Shown here piece after piece: positions 24,829-32,866 of a stretch of DNA of 41,258 nucleotides. Under the pieces are notes generated by a model. It searched no databases. It saw only the letters and a list, made by a program, of their open reading frames with translations, and had not been told where the DNA came from. How positions within the stretch are numbered: position 1 is the stretch's first letter; each line of letters begins with the position of its first letter. Origin of the DNA: an uncultured bacterium (GTDB taxonomy: Bacteria > Bacteroidota > Bacteroidia > Bacteroidales > CAIWKO01); NCBI GenBank assembly GCA_903862465.1, contig CAIOYH010000112.1, forward strand, positions 1-41,258. Direction: 5' to 3'. The position numbers were made by a program, and so were the translations under genes.

Positions 24829-24836
24829 CAAAATTA
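24829..24836 (-). promoter_or_regulatory. Possible -7 box for the phosphosugar mutase gene
   Basis: TAATTTTG on the minus strand, 18 bp before the ATG. A partial -33 (ATTG) lies 18 bp further upstream. No convincing box is seen for the divergent gene at 24881. Confidence 0.35.
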
Positions 24837-24880
24837 AACTTTTGCAAAAATACACAATCTAAACTTGAAATTTAAACATT

Positions 24881-25741
24881 ATGAAAAAAATTAATAGTAA
24901 ATTATTAAAGGTAGTTGCTTCATTGCTAACCTTGCTCTTTGGATTTTCATCAAACGTGATTGCACAATACGGTGTTCCTCAAAATTATTACAAACTCAAA
25001 GGCAATATATGCGACTTTGAAAATACTAAACCTATAGCAGGGATTAAAGTTTCAATAAAAAACACAGAATACACCATAGATGAAGTAGTGACTGACAAAC
25101 TTGGCAACTTTGAAATAAACACCTTTTATTGGGCATTTGATAAAATACTTTCACTTCAAGCAAAGGATAATAGTTCGGAAAATTACTTGCCGAAAGATAC
25201 TAATTTTATGCTTCAGTATCAAGATTTTTCCATAACAGAACCGCGGGGTTCTTGGGAATATGACAAAACGTGCCGTTACGTAGTGAATTTGAAATTAAAA
25301 AAGGAACTACCCATTTTAGATAGTATGCCTGCATTAACCGATTCATCAAAATATGAGGACGAACCCAAGACCTTGAAAGATACCATTATTATTAATGAGG
25401 ATGCTGCGCTAACGTCGAACGAAAATATTACGCAAGATTCTTTGGCAATAAAATCCTCGGTAAATACCGAGCAATACCCTCCTAAAGTTATCAACTACAT
25501 TGAAGTGTATCCCAATCCAACGAATACGATTATTCATATTATTATTGATTCGAAAAACAACGAAAAAGCAAATCTTGAGCTTTTTGATAATAATTCCAAT
25601 CAGCTCATTAGAAAATCAATTGAGTTATATGTAGGTTTGAATCCATTTGAAATGGATATGAGACCCTATCCTGTTGGAAATTATCTACTGATAATTACAC
25701 AACAAGACAGAAGAAGTATCAAAAAGATTATAAAACTATAA
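24881..25741 (+). CDS. Exported protein with regulatory beta domain and T9SS sorting tail
   Basis: 286 residues. A signal peptide (1-28, ending VIAQ) leads into YGVPQNYYKLKGNICDFEN and KPIAGIKVSIKN...VVTDKLGNFEI, a carboxypeptidase-regulatory-like beta sandwich (about 36-135). This resembles Bacteroidota proteins annotated as radical-SAM-associated lipoproteins (the YGVP start), but this one lacks a lipobox Cys and no radical SAM gene is nearby. A Ser/Thr/Glu-rich linker (140-205) leads to a type A sorting tail (YIEVYPNPTNTIIHI to SIKKIIKL), so it should pass through the T9SS. Its stop overlaps the stop of the convergent DUF4301 gene by 6 bp. Confidence 0.8.
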   Translation: MKKINSKLLKVVASLLTLLFGFSSNVIAQYGVPQNYYKLKGNICDFENTKPIAGIKVSIKNTEYTIDEVVTDKLGNFEINTFYWAFDKILSLQAKDNSSENYLPKDTNFMLQYQDFSITEPRGSWEYDKTCRYVVNLKLKKELPILDSMPALTDSSKYEDEPKTLKDTIIINEDAALTSNENITQDSLAIKSSVNTEQYPPKVINYIEVYPNPTNTIIHIIIDSKNNEKANLELFDNNSNQLIRKSIELYVGLNPFEMDMRPYPVGNYLLIITQQDRRSIKKIIKL

Positions 25742-27283
25742 ATGCTCCTTGCGTAATAAGTCGTTGACTGTTTTGACAGGATTGAAAGTAATAATAGGTA
25801 CTTCTACAAAGATCGTATGCCACTTTGCCATAGCCCCATTCCATAAACCGGGCAATTCTTGAGCTTTAAGAGGTTTCCCATCTTTGGTTTTAAGCGATAT
25901 AAAACCTGTGGATACATCCACAAAATCATTGAGGTTGAATTTTCTGCCTTTATAATCCATAAAACAACACACCAAATCAACAGGGTTGAAATGCGTAGCC
26001 TTACTCATAATCTTTCGCTGACTCTCATCTTGAACATCTACTTGGGAGGACTCGATAATCTGTAAAGAGAGGTTTCCATTACAGTCTCTTACCACGAAAG
26101 GACCACCTCCGGGTTCTCCTTCGTTTTTCACCATGCCGCATACACGAATCGGACGATTTAGTAAGGCAAATAATTGTCGAATCTTTTCCGATTTATCGGC
26201 GGTAAAAAAATCCTCAGCAAAAGTGCACATCAGCTCGTCTTTGATAAAAGAAATTATCTGATTTAGGATTTTCTCCGACAGGTCAGGTTTCTCAAGCAGT
26301 TTGAGATACTCATAAACGCTGTTCCGAATATTAAGCAAACAGCCTGCAAGCGCCATTTTATAGAGATTGGTTTCAGGCTTCAATCTGTCGGGGACTATGT
26401 TATCAATGTTCTTGATAAAAACAATATCGGCAACAATATGATTCAGATTGTTGATTAATGCTCCATGACCACCCGGTCTGAAAAGCAAAGAGCCATCTGC
26501 ATTGCGAAAAGGCAAGTTGTCTTCATCCACGGCGATAGTATCAGTGGAGGCATTCTGAATGGAATGTGTAATGCGAAACTTCACTTTAAAAGATTCTTCG
26601 TACTGTGCCACAACTTCCTTCAGCAAAGTTTCAAATTTTCCAATATGTTCCGGAGAAAGTGTGAAATGAATATCCACATTACGATTGCTATCCGAACAAT
26701 AATTGGCACCTTCCACCAAATGCTCTTCCACAGCAGTTCGCGGATGTGTTTCGTAGTTATGAAACTTCAATAAGGCTTTGGGTAAAGCTGCATAATTTAA
26801 TCCTGGTTCGTAAAGCAAAAAGTCGAGTATTGTATTATAATCATGTTGCTCAAGGCAAGTAGTAATATCTTTTCCTTTTTCTGACATACATGTCTTCAAA
26901 TCATTGAAAAAGGCAAAGAGTTGAATATTTTTGAAGAAATACCCAACAGTATTAAAATCGGTTTCGCCTTTTAATTGCTCAATTTGTTCATCAGTGGCAA
27001 CATACTCACTTCTGAAAGAAAACAAATGGCTAAACATGCGCGTGGCAGCACCCGAAGCAGGAACAAATTTCAGCGTCCTTATATTATTCAGGTTACGAAG
27101 ATAAAAATCCGCCAATTCATTCGTAGTTTGGGCATCAAACTTCTTCATGCCATATTTCAAAGTGGCGGGGGCATCAAGTTTTACAAACGGGAATCCATTT
27201 TTGAAATTGGCTATCTGCTCTTCAATCAATGCTATTGAAATGCCTTTGTTTTTTATTTGCGCTAAATCCTTTTCTGAGTACAT
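25736..27283 (-). CDS. DUF4301 family protein
   Basis: 515 residues from the ATG at 27283. The ORF track begins 20 codons earlier, but the predicted promoter (27299-27329) lies inside that extension, and MYSEKDLAQIKNKGIS is the usual family start. DUF4301 proteins are large cytoplasmic proteins largely confined to Bacteroidota. LKFVPASGAATRMF near residue 78 resembles a nucleotidyltransferase-like glycine loop, and RPGGHGALINNLN and GEPGGGPFVV look like further ligand loops. The function is unknown; sugar-nucleotide chemistry is a guess. It is complete and convergent with the T9SS-tailed gene. Confidence 0.85.
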   Translation of the reverse strand: MYSEKDLAQIKNKGISIALIEEQIANFKNGFPFVKLDAPATLKYGMKKFDAQTTNELADFYLRNLNNIRTLKFVPASGAATRMFSHLFSFRSEYVATDEQIEQLKGETDFNTVGYFFKNIQLFAFFNDLKTCMSEKGKDITTCLEQHDYNTILDFLLYEPGLNYAALPKALLKFHNYETHPRTAVEEHLVEGANYCSDSNRNVDIHFTLSPEHIGKFETLLKEVVAQYEESFKVKFRITHSIQNASTDTIAVDEDNLPFRNADGSLLFRPGGHGALINNLNHIVADIVFIKNIDNIVPDRLKPETNLYKMALAGCLLNIRNSVYEYLKLLEKPDLSEKILNQIISFIKDELMCTFAEDFFTADKSEKIRQLFALLNRPIRVCGMVKNEGEPGGGPFVVRDCNGNLSLQIIESSQVDVQDESQRKIMSKATHFNPVDLVCCFMDYKGRKFNLNDFVDVSTGFISLKTKDGKPLKAQELPGLWNGAMAKWHTIFVEVPIITFNPVKTVNDLLRKEHL

Positions 27284-27298
27284 AGAAATATTTTTTTT

Positions 27299-27329
27299 CA
27301 AACGTACAACTATTTCAAATTGTGACAAA
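27299..27329 (-). promoter_or_regulatory. Promoter of the DUF4301 gene
   Basis: On the minus strand TTTG (27326-27329), a 19-bp spacer and TACGTTTG (27299-27306): an exact consensus match. Transcription would begin near 27292, only ~9 nt before the ATG at 27283, and this excludes the longer ORF start. Confidence 0.72.
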
Positions 27330-27466
27330 ACTTTTTTTTGCATTTCTGCTATTCACTATCATTTTTGTCATGTTTTCTGACGAAATGGCAGACAATTGCA
27401 CTATGTCATTAAATTTGCATAATGCTTCGAAATAAAAAAATAAAACGAAAGTTATACATCGAATTA

Positions 27467-27484
27467 TAATTTTGCGTACTTTTG
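27467..27484 (+). promoter_or_regulatory. Two overlapping-range -7 boxes upstream of the zinc-ribbon/LemA/M48 operon
   Basis: TAATTTTG (27467-27474) and TACTTTTG (27477-27484) both match TAnnTTTG and lie 10 bp apart, 41-58 bp before the first ATG. Neither has a clear TTTG at the right distance. One of them probably drives the operon. Confidence 0.4.
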
Positions 27485-27524
27485 ATGTTTCTTTTAAAAA
27501 CAGATAATAACTAAAAAGTAAAGT

Positions 27525-27929
27525 ATGAACTGTCCAGTGTGCAAAAAATCAATGCTGGTGCTGGAACTTCAGCAAATAGAAATTGATTACTGTCAGGGAT
27601 GTGATGGTATATGGCTTGATGCGGGCGAATTGGAGTTATTGTTTGATGACAATCAAGCAAAAAAACAACTGCTCGACTCCTTTAGCCTCGACCGCAATAA
27701 TCCCGAAAAACCCCGTCGTTGCCCCAAGTGCTCAAAAAAGATGCACAAAGTTTGGGTGGGTGAAGGTGACAAAAAAGTGTTGATAGACAAATGCAGAAAA
27801 GACCACGGCATTTGGTTCGACGAAGGTGAACTACATGATGTGGTTGAACTGGGAAATATTGACAAACATAATAAAGTAATAGAATTATTGAACGATATGT
27901 TCGCACATAAATTAAAAACTAAAAATTAA
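27525..27929 (+). CDS. Double zinc-ribbon (zf-TFIIB type) protein
   Basis: 134 residues, cytoplasmic. The first ribbon has C3/C6 (CPVC) and C23/C26 (CQGC) followed by the signature DGIWLDAGELE. The second has C66/C69 (CPKC) and C90, then DHGIWFDEGELHD. There the last ligand position is Asp93-His94 (CRKDH) rather than Cys, so zinc may be held by His94 or be lost. Such proteins are uncharacterised; nucleic-acid or protein binding is possible. It opens an operon with lemA and an M48 protease that itself ends in a zinc ribbon, suggesting a shared role in membrane-protein quality control. Confidence 0.88.
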   Translation: MNCPVCKKSMLVLELQQIEIDYCQGCDGIWLDAGELELLFDDNQAKKQLLDSFSLDRNNPEKPRRCPKCSKKMHKVWVGEGDKKVLIDKCRKDHGIWFDEGELHDVVELGNIDKHNKVIELLNDMFAHKLKTKN

Positions 27930-27940
27930 AAACTAAAAAT

Positions 27941-27946
27941 AAGGAG
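27941..27946 (+). promoter_or_regulatory. Shine-Dalgarno sequence AAGGAG before lemA
   Basis: AAGGAG with 8 nt to the ATG at 27955. Such strong sites are uncommon in Bacteroidota, and most genes in this window have none. The stretch before it is a short tandem repeat of AAAAACTAAAAATT. Confidence 0.7.
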
Positions 27947-27954
27947 AAAAAACT

Positions 27955-28524
27955 ATGAGTACATTAGGAATTGCATTATTGGTTATTTTAGGAGTTATTG
28001 TTTTATTGATCTTTATGGTCATCGGCATCTACAACTCCCTAATTACATTAAGGAATCAAGTAAAAAACGCTTGGGCACAAATAGACGTACAACTCAAACG
28101 TCGTCACGATTTGATTCCCAACTTGATTGAAACCGTGAAAGGTTATATGACACACGAACGTCAGACCTTTGAAGCCATCACCAAAGCACGCAGCAATGCT
28201 ATGAGTGCTACTACTGTGGCTGAAAAAGGGCAAGCAGAAGGTATATTGAGCGGCATGATGGGCAGACTGCAAGTGGCAGTGGAAGCGTATCCTGAATTGA
28301 AAGCCAACCAGAATTTCTTGGCATTACAGGAAGAGTTGACATCAACGGAAAACAAAATTTCCTATTCACGTCAATCTTATAACGATCAGGTGTTGTTCTA
28401 TAACAACAAAAAGCAAGTCTTTCCATCCAACATCATTGCAGGTATGTTTAATTTTGCCGACGAAACATTCTTCGAAATACAAGATCAGGCTGAAAAAGCA
28501 GTACCGAAAGTAAGTTTTTCTTAA
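27955..28524 (+). CDS. lemA: LemA family protein
   Basis: 189 residues, the usual size. One N-terminal transmembrane helix (about 4-26, ALLVILGVIVLLIFMVIGIY) anchors a helical-bundle domain. The family signature is plain: YNSLITLRNQVKNAWAQIDVQLKRRHDLIPNLIETVKGYMTHE, with the NQVKNAWAQIDVQL core, then ENKISYSRQSYNDQV and the final FPSNIIAGMF. LemA proteins are membrane-anchored and often encoded beside HtpX-type proteases, as here, where the M48 gene follows 17 bp later. The function is unsettled; a partner or adaptor for the protease is a reasonable inference. Confidence 0.94.
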   Translation: MSTLGIALLVILGVIVLLIFMVIGIYNSLITLRNQVKNAWAQIDVQLKRRHDLIPNLIETVKGYMTHERQTFEAITKARSNAMSATTVAEKGQAEGILSGMMGRLQVAVEAYPELKANQNFLALQEELTSTENKISYSRQSYNDQVLFYNNKKQVFPSNIIAGMFNFADETFFEIQDQAEKAVPKVSFS

Positions 28525-28541
28525 TCTAAAAACAGACACAC

Positions 28542-29750
28542 ATGTGGGAACTCATTAAAGCCAATCAACGTCGGTCGGTGGTGCTATTCGTGTTGATGGG
28601 CATCATCTTGATTGCTCTTGGCTTTGTTTTCGGATTCGTTTTCGATCCTAAAGGCACGGGTGGTGGTGCTATCATTGGTATCATCATCGCTTTGTTGGTA
28701 TGGTTTATTATGTCGCTGGTGGCAGTTACTTCGGGTAGCGCCATCATGCTGTCGGCGAGCAATGCCAAAGAGGTTACTCAAGATGTGCATCCGCAGTTGT
28801 TCAACGTGGTGGACGAAATGCGCATCGCTGCCGGCATGAGCAAGATGCCCAAGGTGTATATCATCAACACCGACGCCCCCAATGCTTTTGCCACAGGGAT
28901 GAGTCCCGACAAGGCTGCAGTGGCGGTTACGGCTGGCTTGTTGGCACGTTTGAATCGCGACGAATTGCAAGGTGTGATGGCTCACGAAATGTCGCATGTC
29001 ATCAACCGCGACGTTAAGTTTATGACCATCGCGGGCGTGATGTTGGGCAGCATCGTCATCATCTCTGAGATATTTTTGCGGAGCATGATATTTGGCGGAG
29101 GCAATAGAAGCAGCAGCAAAGAAGGCAACGGACAAGCACAAGCTATCATCATGATTATTGCTCTGGTTTTTGCCATCCTCGCCCCTATCTTGGCACAATT
29201 GCTCTATTTCTCCATCTCGCGCAAGCGTGAATATTTGGCAGATGCAAGTGCGGTGCGCCTCACCCGTTATCCCGAAGGATTGGCGTCGGCATTAGAAAAG
29301 ATTTCGAACTCCAACATTGATATGCCCATGGCAAACAAGGTGACGGCACCCATGTATATCTGCAATCCTTTGAAGAAAAAAGGTATGAAGATGGCTGATT
29401 TGTCGAGCACCCACCCCCCTATCTCCGAACGGATCCGTATTTTGCGCGCTATGGCAGGCGGAGCAGGTTTGGCGAACTATCAAAGTGCCTACAGTCAGGT
29501 GAAGGGAAATGCTGCTAAGATTATACCTGGTGGGGAGTTGAAACTAACCGAAGACATCGGCATCCGCATGGGCATCGCATCAGAGGTGTTGGACAACAAA
29601 ACCACGGCACGTAGTTCTAATGATATTATGATGAAAGTGGATAATTATGCCTTCATCAATTGCGATTGCGGCATGAAACTGAAAGTACCTTCCAATTATG
29701 AAGGCAACGAAATTATGTGCCCAAGATGTGGGACGAGGCATGGGGTATAG
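28542..29750 (+). CDS. M48 family membrane metalloprotease (HtpX-like) with C-terminal zinc ribbon
   Basis: 402 residues. Two N-terminal membrane helices (about 14-34 and 42-64) are followed by the M48 domain. The zinc site HEMSH is at 148-152 and the third ligand Glu230 is in KREYLADASAV, as in HtpX, with more hydrophobic segments between (165-182 and 202-224). Family members degrade misfolded inner-membrane proteins. Unlike E. coli HtpX (about 290 aa), it has a ~90-residue C-terminal extension ending in a small ribbon CDC-16 residues-CPRC, which may bind zinc or substrates. It is third in the operon after a zinc-ribbon protein and LemA. Confidence 0.92.
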   Translation: MWELIKANQRRSVVLFVLMGIILIALGFVFGFVFDPKGTGGGAIIGIIIALLVWFIMSLVAVTSGSAIMLSASNAKEVTQDVHPQLFNVVDEMRIAAGMSKMPKVYIINTDAPNAFATGMSPDKAAVAVTAGLLARLNRDELQGVMAHEMSHVINRDVKFMTIAGVMLGSIVIISEIFLRSMIFGGGNRSSSKEGNGQAQAIIMIIALVFAILAPILAQLLYFSISRKREYLADASAVRLTRYPEGLASALEKISNSNIDMPMANKVTAPMYICNPLKKKGMKMADLSSTHPPISERIRILRAMAGGAGLANYQSAYSQVKGNAAKIIPGGELKLTEDIGIRMGIASEVLDNKTTARSSNDIMMKVDNYAFINCDCGMKLKVPSNYEGNEIMCPRCGTRHGV

Positions 29751-29841
29751 GGGAAGAAGTACTTGGAGTGCCTAAAGTACTTGAAGTATTTAAAGTTGTT
29801 AGTTGAGAATAATAAAGTTTATAAAGAAAAAAATCAAAAAC

Positions 29842-30075
29842 ATGTTTAGAAAAATTATTATACCCGAAAGTGCCAACATATCATTATTATTGCCCGAAAA
29901 CTTCATTGGGAAGCAAGTAGAAGTCATTGCCTTTAAAGTTGACGATGAAAAAATCAATGAACAGAAAAGTGATGAGGACAAATATGCTTGGAAAAATGCA
30001 AAGGATTTTTTTGATGCACATCGTATAGACCTTAGCCACTTTGAATTCAACAGAGAAGAAGCAAATGAGCGATAA
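29842..30075 (+). CDS. Putative VapB-like antitoxin
   Basis: 77 residues from the ATG at 29842 (the ORF track uses a TTG 13 codons earlier). MFRKIIIPESANISLLLPENFIGKQVEVIAFKVDDE resembles the short beta-hairpin DNA-binding start seen in Bacteroidota antitoxins paired with PIN toxins. The acidic, Lys-rich C-terminal half (KYAWKNAKDFFDAHRIDLSHF) would wrap the toxin. Its stop overlaps the ATG of the PIN gene by 11 bp, which gives translational coupling. Antitoxins of this type usually repress their own operon; no clear operator palindrome is visible. Confidence 0.75.
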   Translation: MFRKIIIPESANISLLLPENFIGKQVEVIAFKVDDEKINEQKSDEDKYAWKNAKDFFDAHRIDLSHFEFNREEANER

Positions 30076-30475
30076 TATTTTTTTAGATAGCAATATCTGT
30101 ATATACCTATTTGCGAATGATGCAAAGAAAGCAGAAATTGCTTATAATCTTATAGATAAAAGACCTATTATAAGCACTCAGATCATTGTAGAAGCTACCA
30201 ATGTATTTATAAAAAAGCTCAAGTTTCCCAAACAAACGGCTTTTGATTCCGCAATGTTTATTATGAACAGGGCTAAAGTTAATGTAATTACTCCGAACAC
30301 TTTAAATAATGCTTTTGCCATCAGTTTGAAAAATAATTTTTCATTTTTCGATGCTCTCATTCTTGCATCCGCTATAGAAAGCAATTGCACCATTCTCTAT
30401 TCTGAAGACCTACAACATAATCAGAAAATCACTTTCTTAAAGAAGCATATCACTATTATCAATCCTTTTATCTAA
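30065..30475 (+). CDS. PIN-domain ribonuclease toxin (VapC type)
   Basis: 136 residues from the ATG at 30065, chosen because it overlaps the antitoxin stop and begins MSDNIFLDSNICIYLF as PIN toxins do. The acidic metal site is visible: Asp8 in LDSN, Glu43 in VEATN, Asp96 in FFDALILASA and Asp115 in YSEDLQH. VapC toxins cut tRNA or rRNA and stop translation until the antitoxin rebinds. All key acidic residues are present, so it looks active. The pair sits behind the M48 operon with a 91-bp gap and is probably a separate unit. Confidence 0.9.
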   Translation: MSDNIFLDSNICIYLFANDAKKAEIAYNLIDKRPIISTQIIVEATNVFIKKLKFPKQTAFDSAMFIMNRAKVNVITPNTLNNAFAISLKNNFSFFDALILASAIESNCTILYSEDLQHNQKITFLKKHITIINPFI

Positions 30476-30604
30476 GTGTTTTTCGTGAATCCAAAACAAG
30501 CAATAGCTAAGACCACTTTGGTCGGAACCCAAGATCAACTTGTTTTCAAACATCTTATAAACTCCAAACATCAGGCACTTTAGCGCACTATAGGCACTCC
30601 CACC

Positions 30605-32674
30605 TTATTCCGCCACAAAATTAAAATTCCTTGGATACTTCACCGAGTATTTGAAACTCATCACTTTTCTTTCATTACTGTTCAACATAATGTCCCAAGT
30701 GAGTTTCCCGCTTTTTTCATCTAGCTTGGCTAAATTATAATCCAAAGGCTGCACCTCAATTGATTTCTTTTCGGAAACAGGAAATTGATCTTCGATAATG
30801 ATATGGATAGTGCTTGCTTTATTGTTTCTCACCGTAATGTCCCAACCGATGGTTTCTTTAATATTATTACCTATCAAAATTTTATCTTTCATTATTTTAT
30901 TTCCTTCACGAGTGATGATGATATTGCGGTCTCTGCCTAAGGAAACATTCAGTGTATCGCTTGCCAAATCGGTGTTTAAAAACGATTCCCCGGTGAAAGT
31001 TCCCTGATAATAAAGACTTGCATTGCCCGACAACAAGTTCAAACTCGTCCAATCCACAATCTGTGCCGACAAAAACACATTATTATCCATCTTAGGAACA
31101 GCATGGTAAATATAATTCACAGGAACACTCACCTCTTTAATTTTTATGGAATAATCCCTGCCATCCGAAGGAATGGTGTAAGGAATATCAATGGAATACT
31201 CCAAATTGGTGACATTGGTTTTTAGAGAATTGGAGATAAAATTGGCTGTCTCAACCCCTTTTACCTTCGCAGCGTCAATATACATAACTTGACCGTCCTC
31301 TCTCGAGCCTCTGTATTCCCCAAAACTTGCAGCACTACCTCCATTTATCACATCAACATCTTCTATTTTGGCAATTCCACTAACCGAATTCAAATTTCTA
31401 TTTCTATTAACTCCAGCTATTTTACTAATTTCGTTGCTACTAAATGTCGATCCGGAAACTACTTTGTCAGCAGAAATAAGCGGAACTTTATATTCTGAAA
31501 TCTCAACCGACTCGAGATTTATGGTACTTGCCCTCATAGGGATATCCTGAAAAGTAATCATATCAGGCTGAATGCGCACTGAATTCACAGTAACCGCTGT
31601 ATAGCCTATATACGACACCTTAATATCATAATAGCCCGATGCTATAGGTTTAATGGTGTAATTGCCATCAAAATCAGAAGTAACACCAGTCAACATCGTA
31701 GTACCTGAATAAATCAGCACATTGGCAAAAGGGATAGGTTCGTTCGTTTCTTTATCTAAGATTCTGCCCTTCAAAGTGCCAGCGCCTTTGGCAACAGCAA
31801 CCGATTGATAGGTGCGGACATTGCCCAATTTCCATGCCGACAAATCAGGTTTGTTGCCACTGAGCGTTGGGTTGGAAGTAGAAAGTTTCAGCTTTGCCTG
31901 ATTCCAATCTTCGCCTGAGGATTGATAGATATTGGCATTATACACTATGCTTAAGGGCTGCGTGATATCGTCCACCCTGAAATCATACAAGGGAGTCCAA
32001 CCCGCGCTATTGATAAAATAACTCAGCACAAAAGATCCATTCACCTCCTTATCGCAATCAATAGCCATAATAATCCTGCTGTGAGTTTTGTTTTTCTTTG
32101 AGGCAAACTCATTCATCTGCATATACAATTCCTGTATCTTTTTGTTGGCAGTCTCCAAATCCTTCGACAAGTTCAATTCGCCCTGCTTGATATCATTCAG
32201 GCGAAGACGATAATAGTCCGCAGCCTCTTTTATCTCCGATATGGATGAACCTGTATCGCCCTTTTTTAGGTACTGATTGTTGAGCAGCAAGCTTTCTTCC
32301 TGACCAAAAACCACCATCTTGTTTTTGATGGTCTTTATAATAAACTCCTGTTCGTCAATTTTCGTCTGAATGTCAACCTCCACCTTATCTTTGCGACTTA
32401 GATTTGGAATGATATTTTCGTGCTTCACCGACAAAATAACCGAACTCGGGATTTTGTTCACCTGAATACTCACAGGATTTATCTCCCCGGGCAAATTATC
32501 TACCACCAAGAAATGTTTTCCTTTCAAACACTTCAAATCAACCTGACGCGAAATTTGCGCACCACTGAAAAACACGGTAACATCCGTAATTTTAGAATTT
32601 ACCCATAAGGTGTCTATCCCACAAAAAGCTTTCTGCGAAAGCAATACCAACAGTATCACGATTATTTTCTTCAT
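30605..32674 (-). CDS. DUF4139 (MuiA-like) protein with carboxypeptidase-regulatory and TonB-plug-like insert
   Basis: 689 residues from the ATG at 32674; the ORF track start 22 codons upstream lies before the promoter region. A signal peptide (1-18, KAFCG) is followed by the DUF4140 N-terminal domain (about 25-125, ITDVTVFFSGAQISRQ), a helical coiled region (130-205) and the DUF4139 beta domain (about 215-295 and 470-689). Between them, at about 298-465, sits GTLKGRILDKETNEPIPFANVLI, a CarboxypepD_reg fold. It is followed by a stretch like the start of TonB-dependent receptor plugs (VPLISADKVVSGSTFSSNEI, then YRGSREDGQVMYIDAAKVKG). No barrel follows. The function is unknown; exported and probably envelope-associated. 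Confidence 0.88.
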   Translation of the reverse strand: MKKIIVILLVLLSQKAFCGIDTLWVNSKITDVTVFFSGAQISRQVDLKCLKGKHFLVVDNLPGEINPVSIQVNKIPSSVILSVKHENIIPNLSRKDKVEVDIQTKIDEQEFIIKTIKNKMVVFGQEESLLLNNQYLKKGDTGSSISEIKEAADYYRLRLNDIKQGELNLSKDLETANKKIQELYMQMNEFASKKNKTHSRIIMAIDCDKEVNGSFVLSYFINSAGWTPLYDFRVDDITQPLSIVYNANIYQSSGEDWNQAKLKLSTSNPTLSGNKPDLSAWKLGNVRTYQSVAVAKGAGTLKGRILDKETNEPIPFANVLIYSGTTMLTGVTSDFDGNYTIKPIASGYYDIKVSYIGYTAVTVNSVRIQPDMITFQDIPMRASTINLESVEISEYKVPLISADKVVSGSTFSSNEISKIAGVNRNRNLNSVSGIAKIEDVDVINGGSAASFGEYRGSREDGQVMYIDAAKVKGVETANFISNSLKTNVTNLEYSIDIPYTIPSDGRDYSIKIKEVSVPVNYIYHAVPKMDNNVFLSAQIVDWTSLNLLSGNASLYYQGTFTGESFLNTDLASDTLNVSLGRDRNIIITREGNKIMKDKILIGNNIKETIGWDITVRNNKASTIHIIIEDQFPVSEKKSIEVQPLDYNLAKLDEKSGKLTWDIMLNSNERKVMSFKYSVKYPRNFNFVAE

Positions 32675-32696
32675 AAAATACCAATTAAAATTTTGG

Positions 32697-32730
32697 CAAA
32701 TGTACGGAATTATTATAGGAAGTCTGCAAA
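32697..32730 (-). promoter_or_regulatory. Promoter of the DUF4139 gene
   Basis: On the minus strand TTTG (32727-32730), a 22-bp spacer and TACATTTG (32697-32704), giving a leader of about 16 nt to the ATG at 32674. Confidence 0.58.
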
Positions 32731-32803
32731 AAAGTTCCAATTATACAAAGTTTATAATCTTTACCAAGTTTTTATACCAACACAGTATTATAGCAATTTT
32801 GTT

Positions 32804-32863
32804 TTCCTGTTACTTTGTTACCTGTTACCTTTTACTTGGTTACCTGTTACTTTGTCACTTCTT
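32804..32863. repeat. Short tandem repeat around TTACCTGTTACTTTG
   Basis: Two to three degenerate copies of CCTGTTACTTTGTTAC lie between the DUF4139 promoter and the end of the MBOAT gene. It looks like slippage; no further role is seen. Confidence 0.45.
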
Positions 32864-32866
32864 CTC

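Noticed and set aside
28584-29198. 204-codon minus ORF across the M48 gene
   Set aside because: It is a His-rich shadow frame of a well-supported protease gene.
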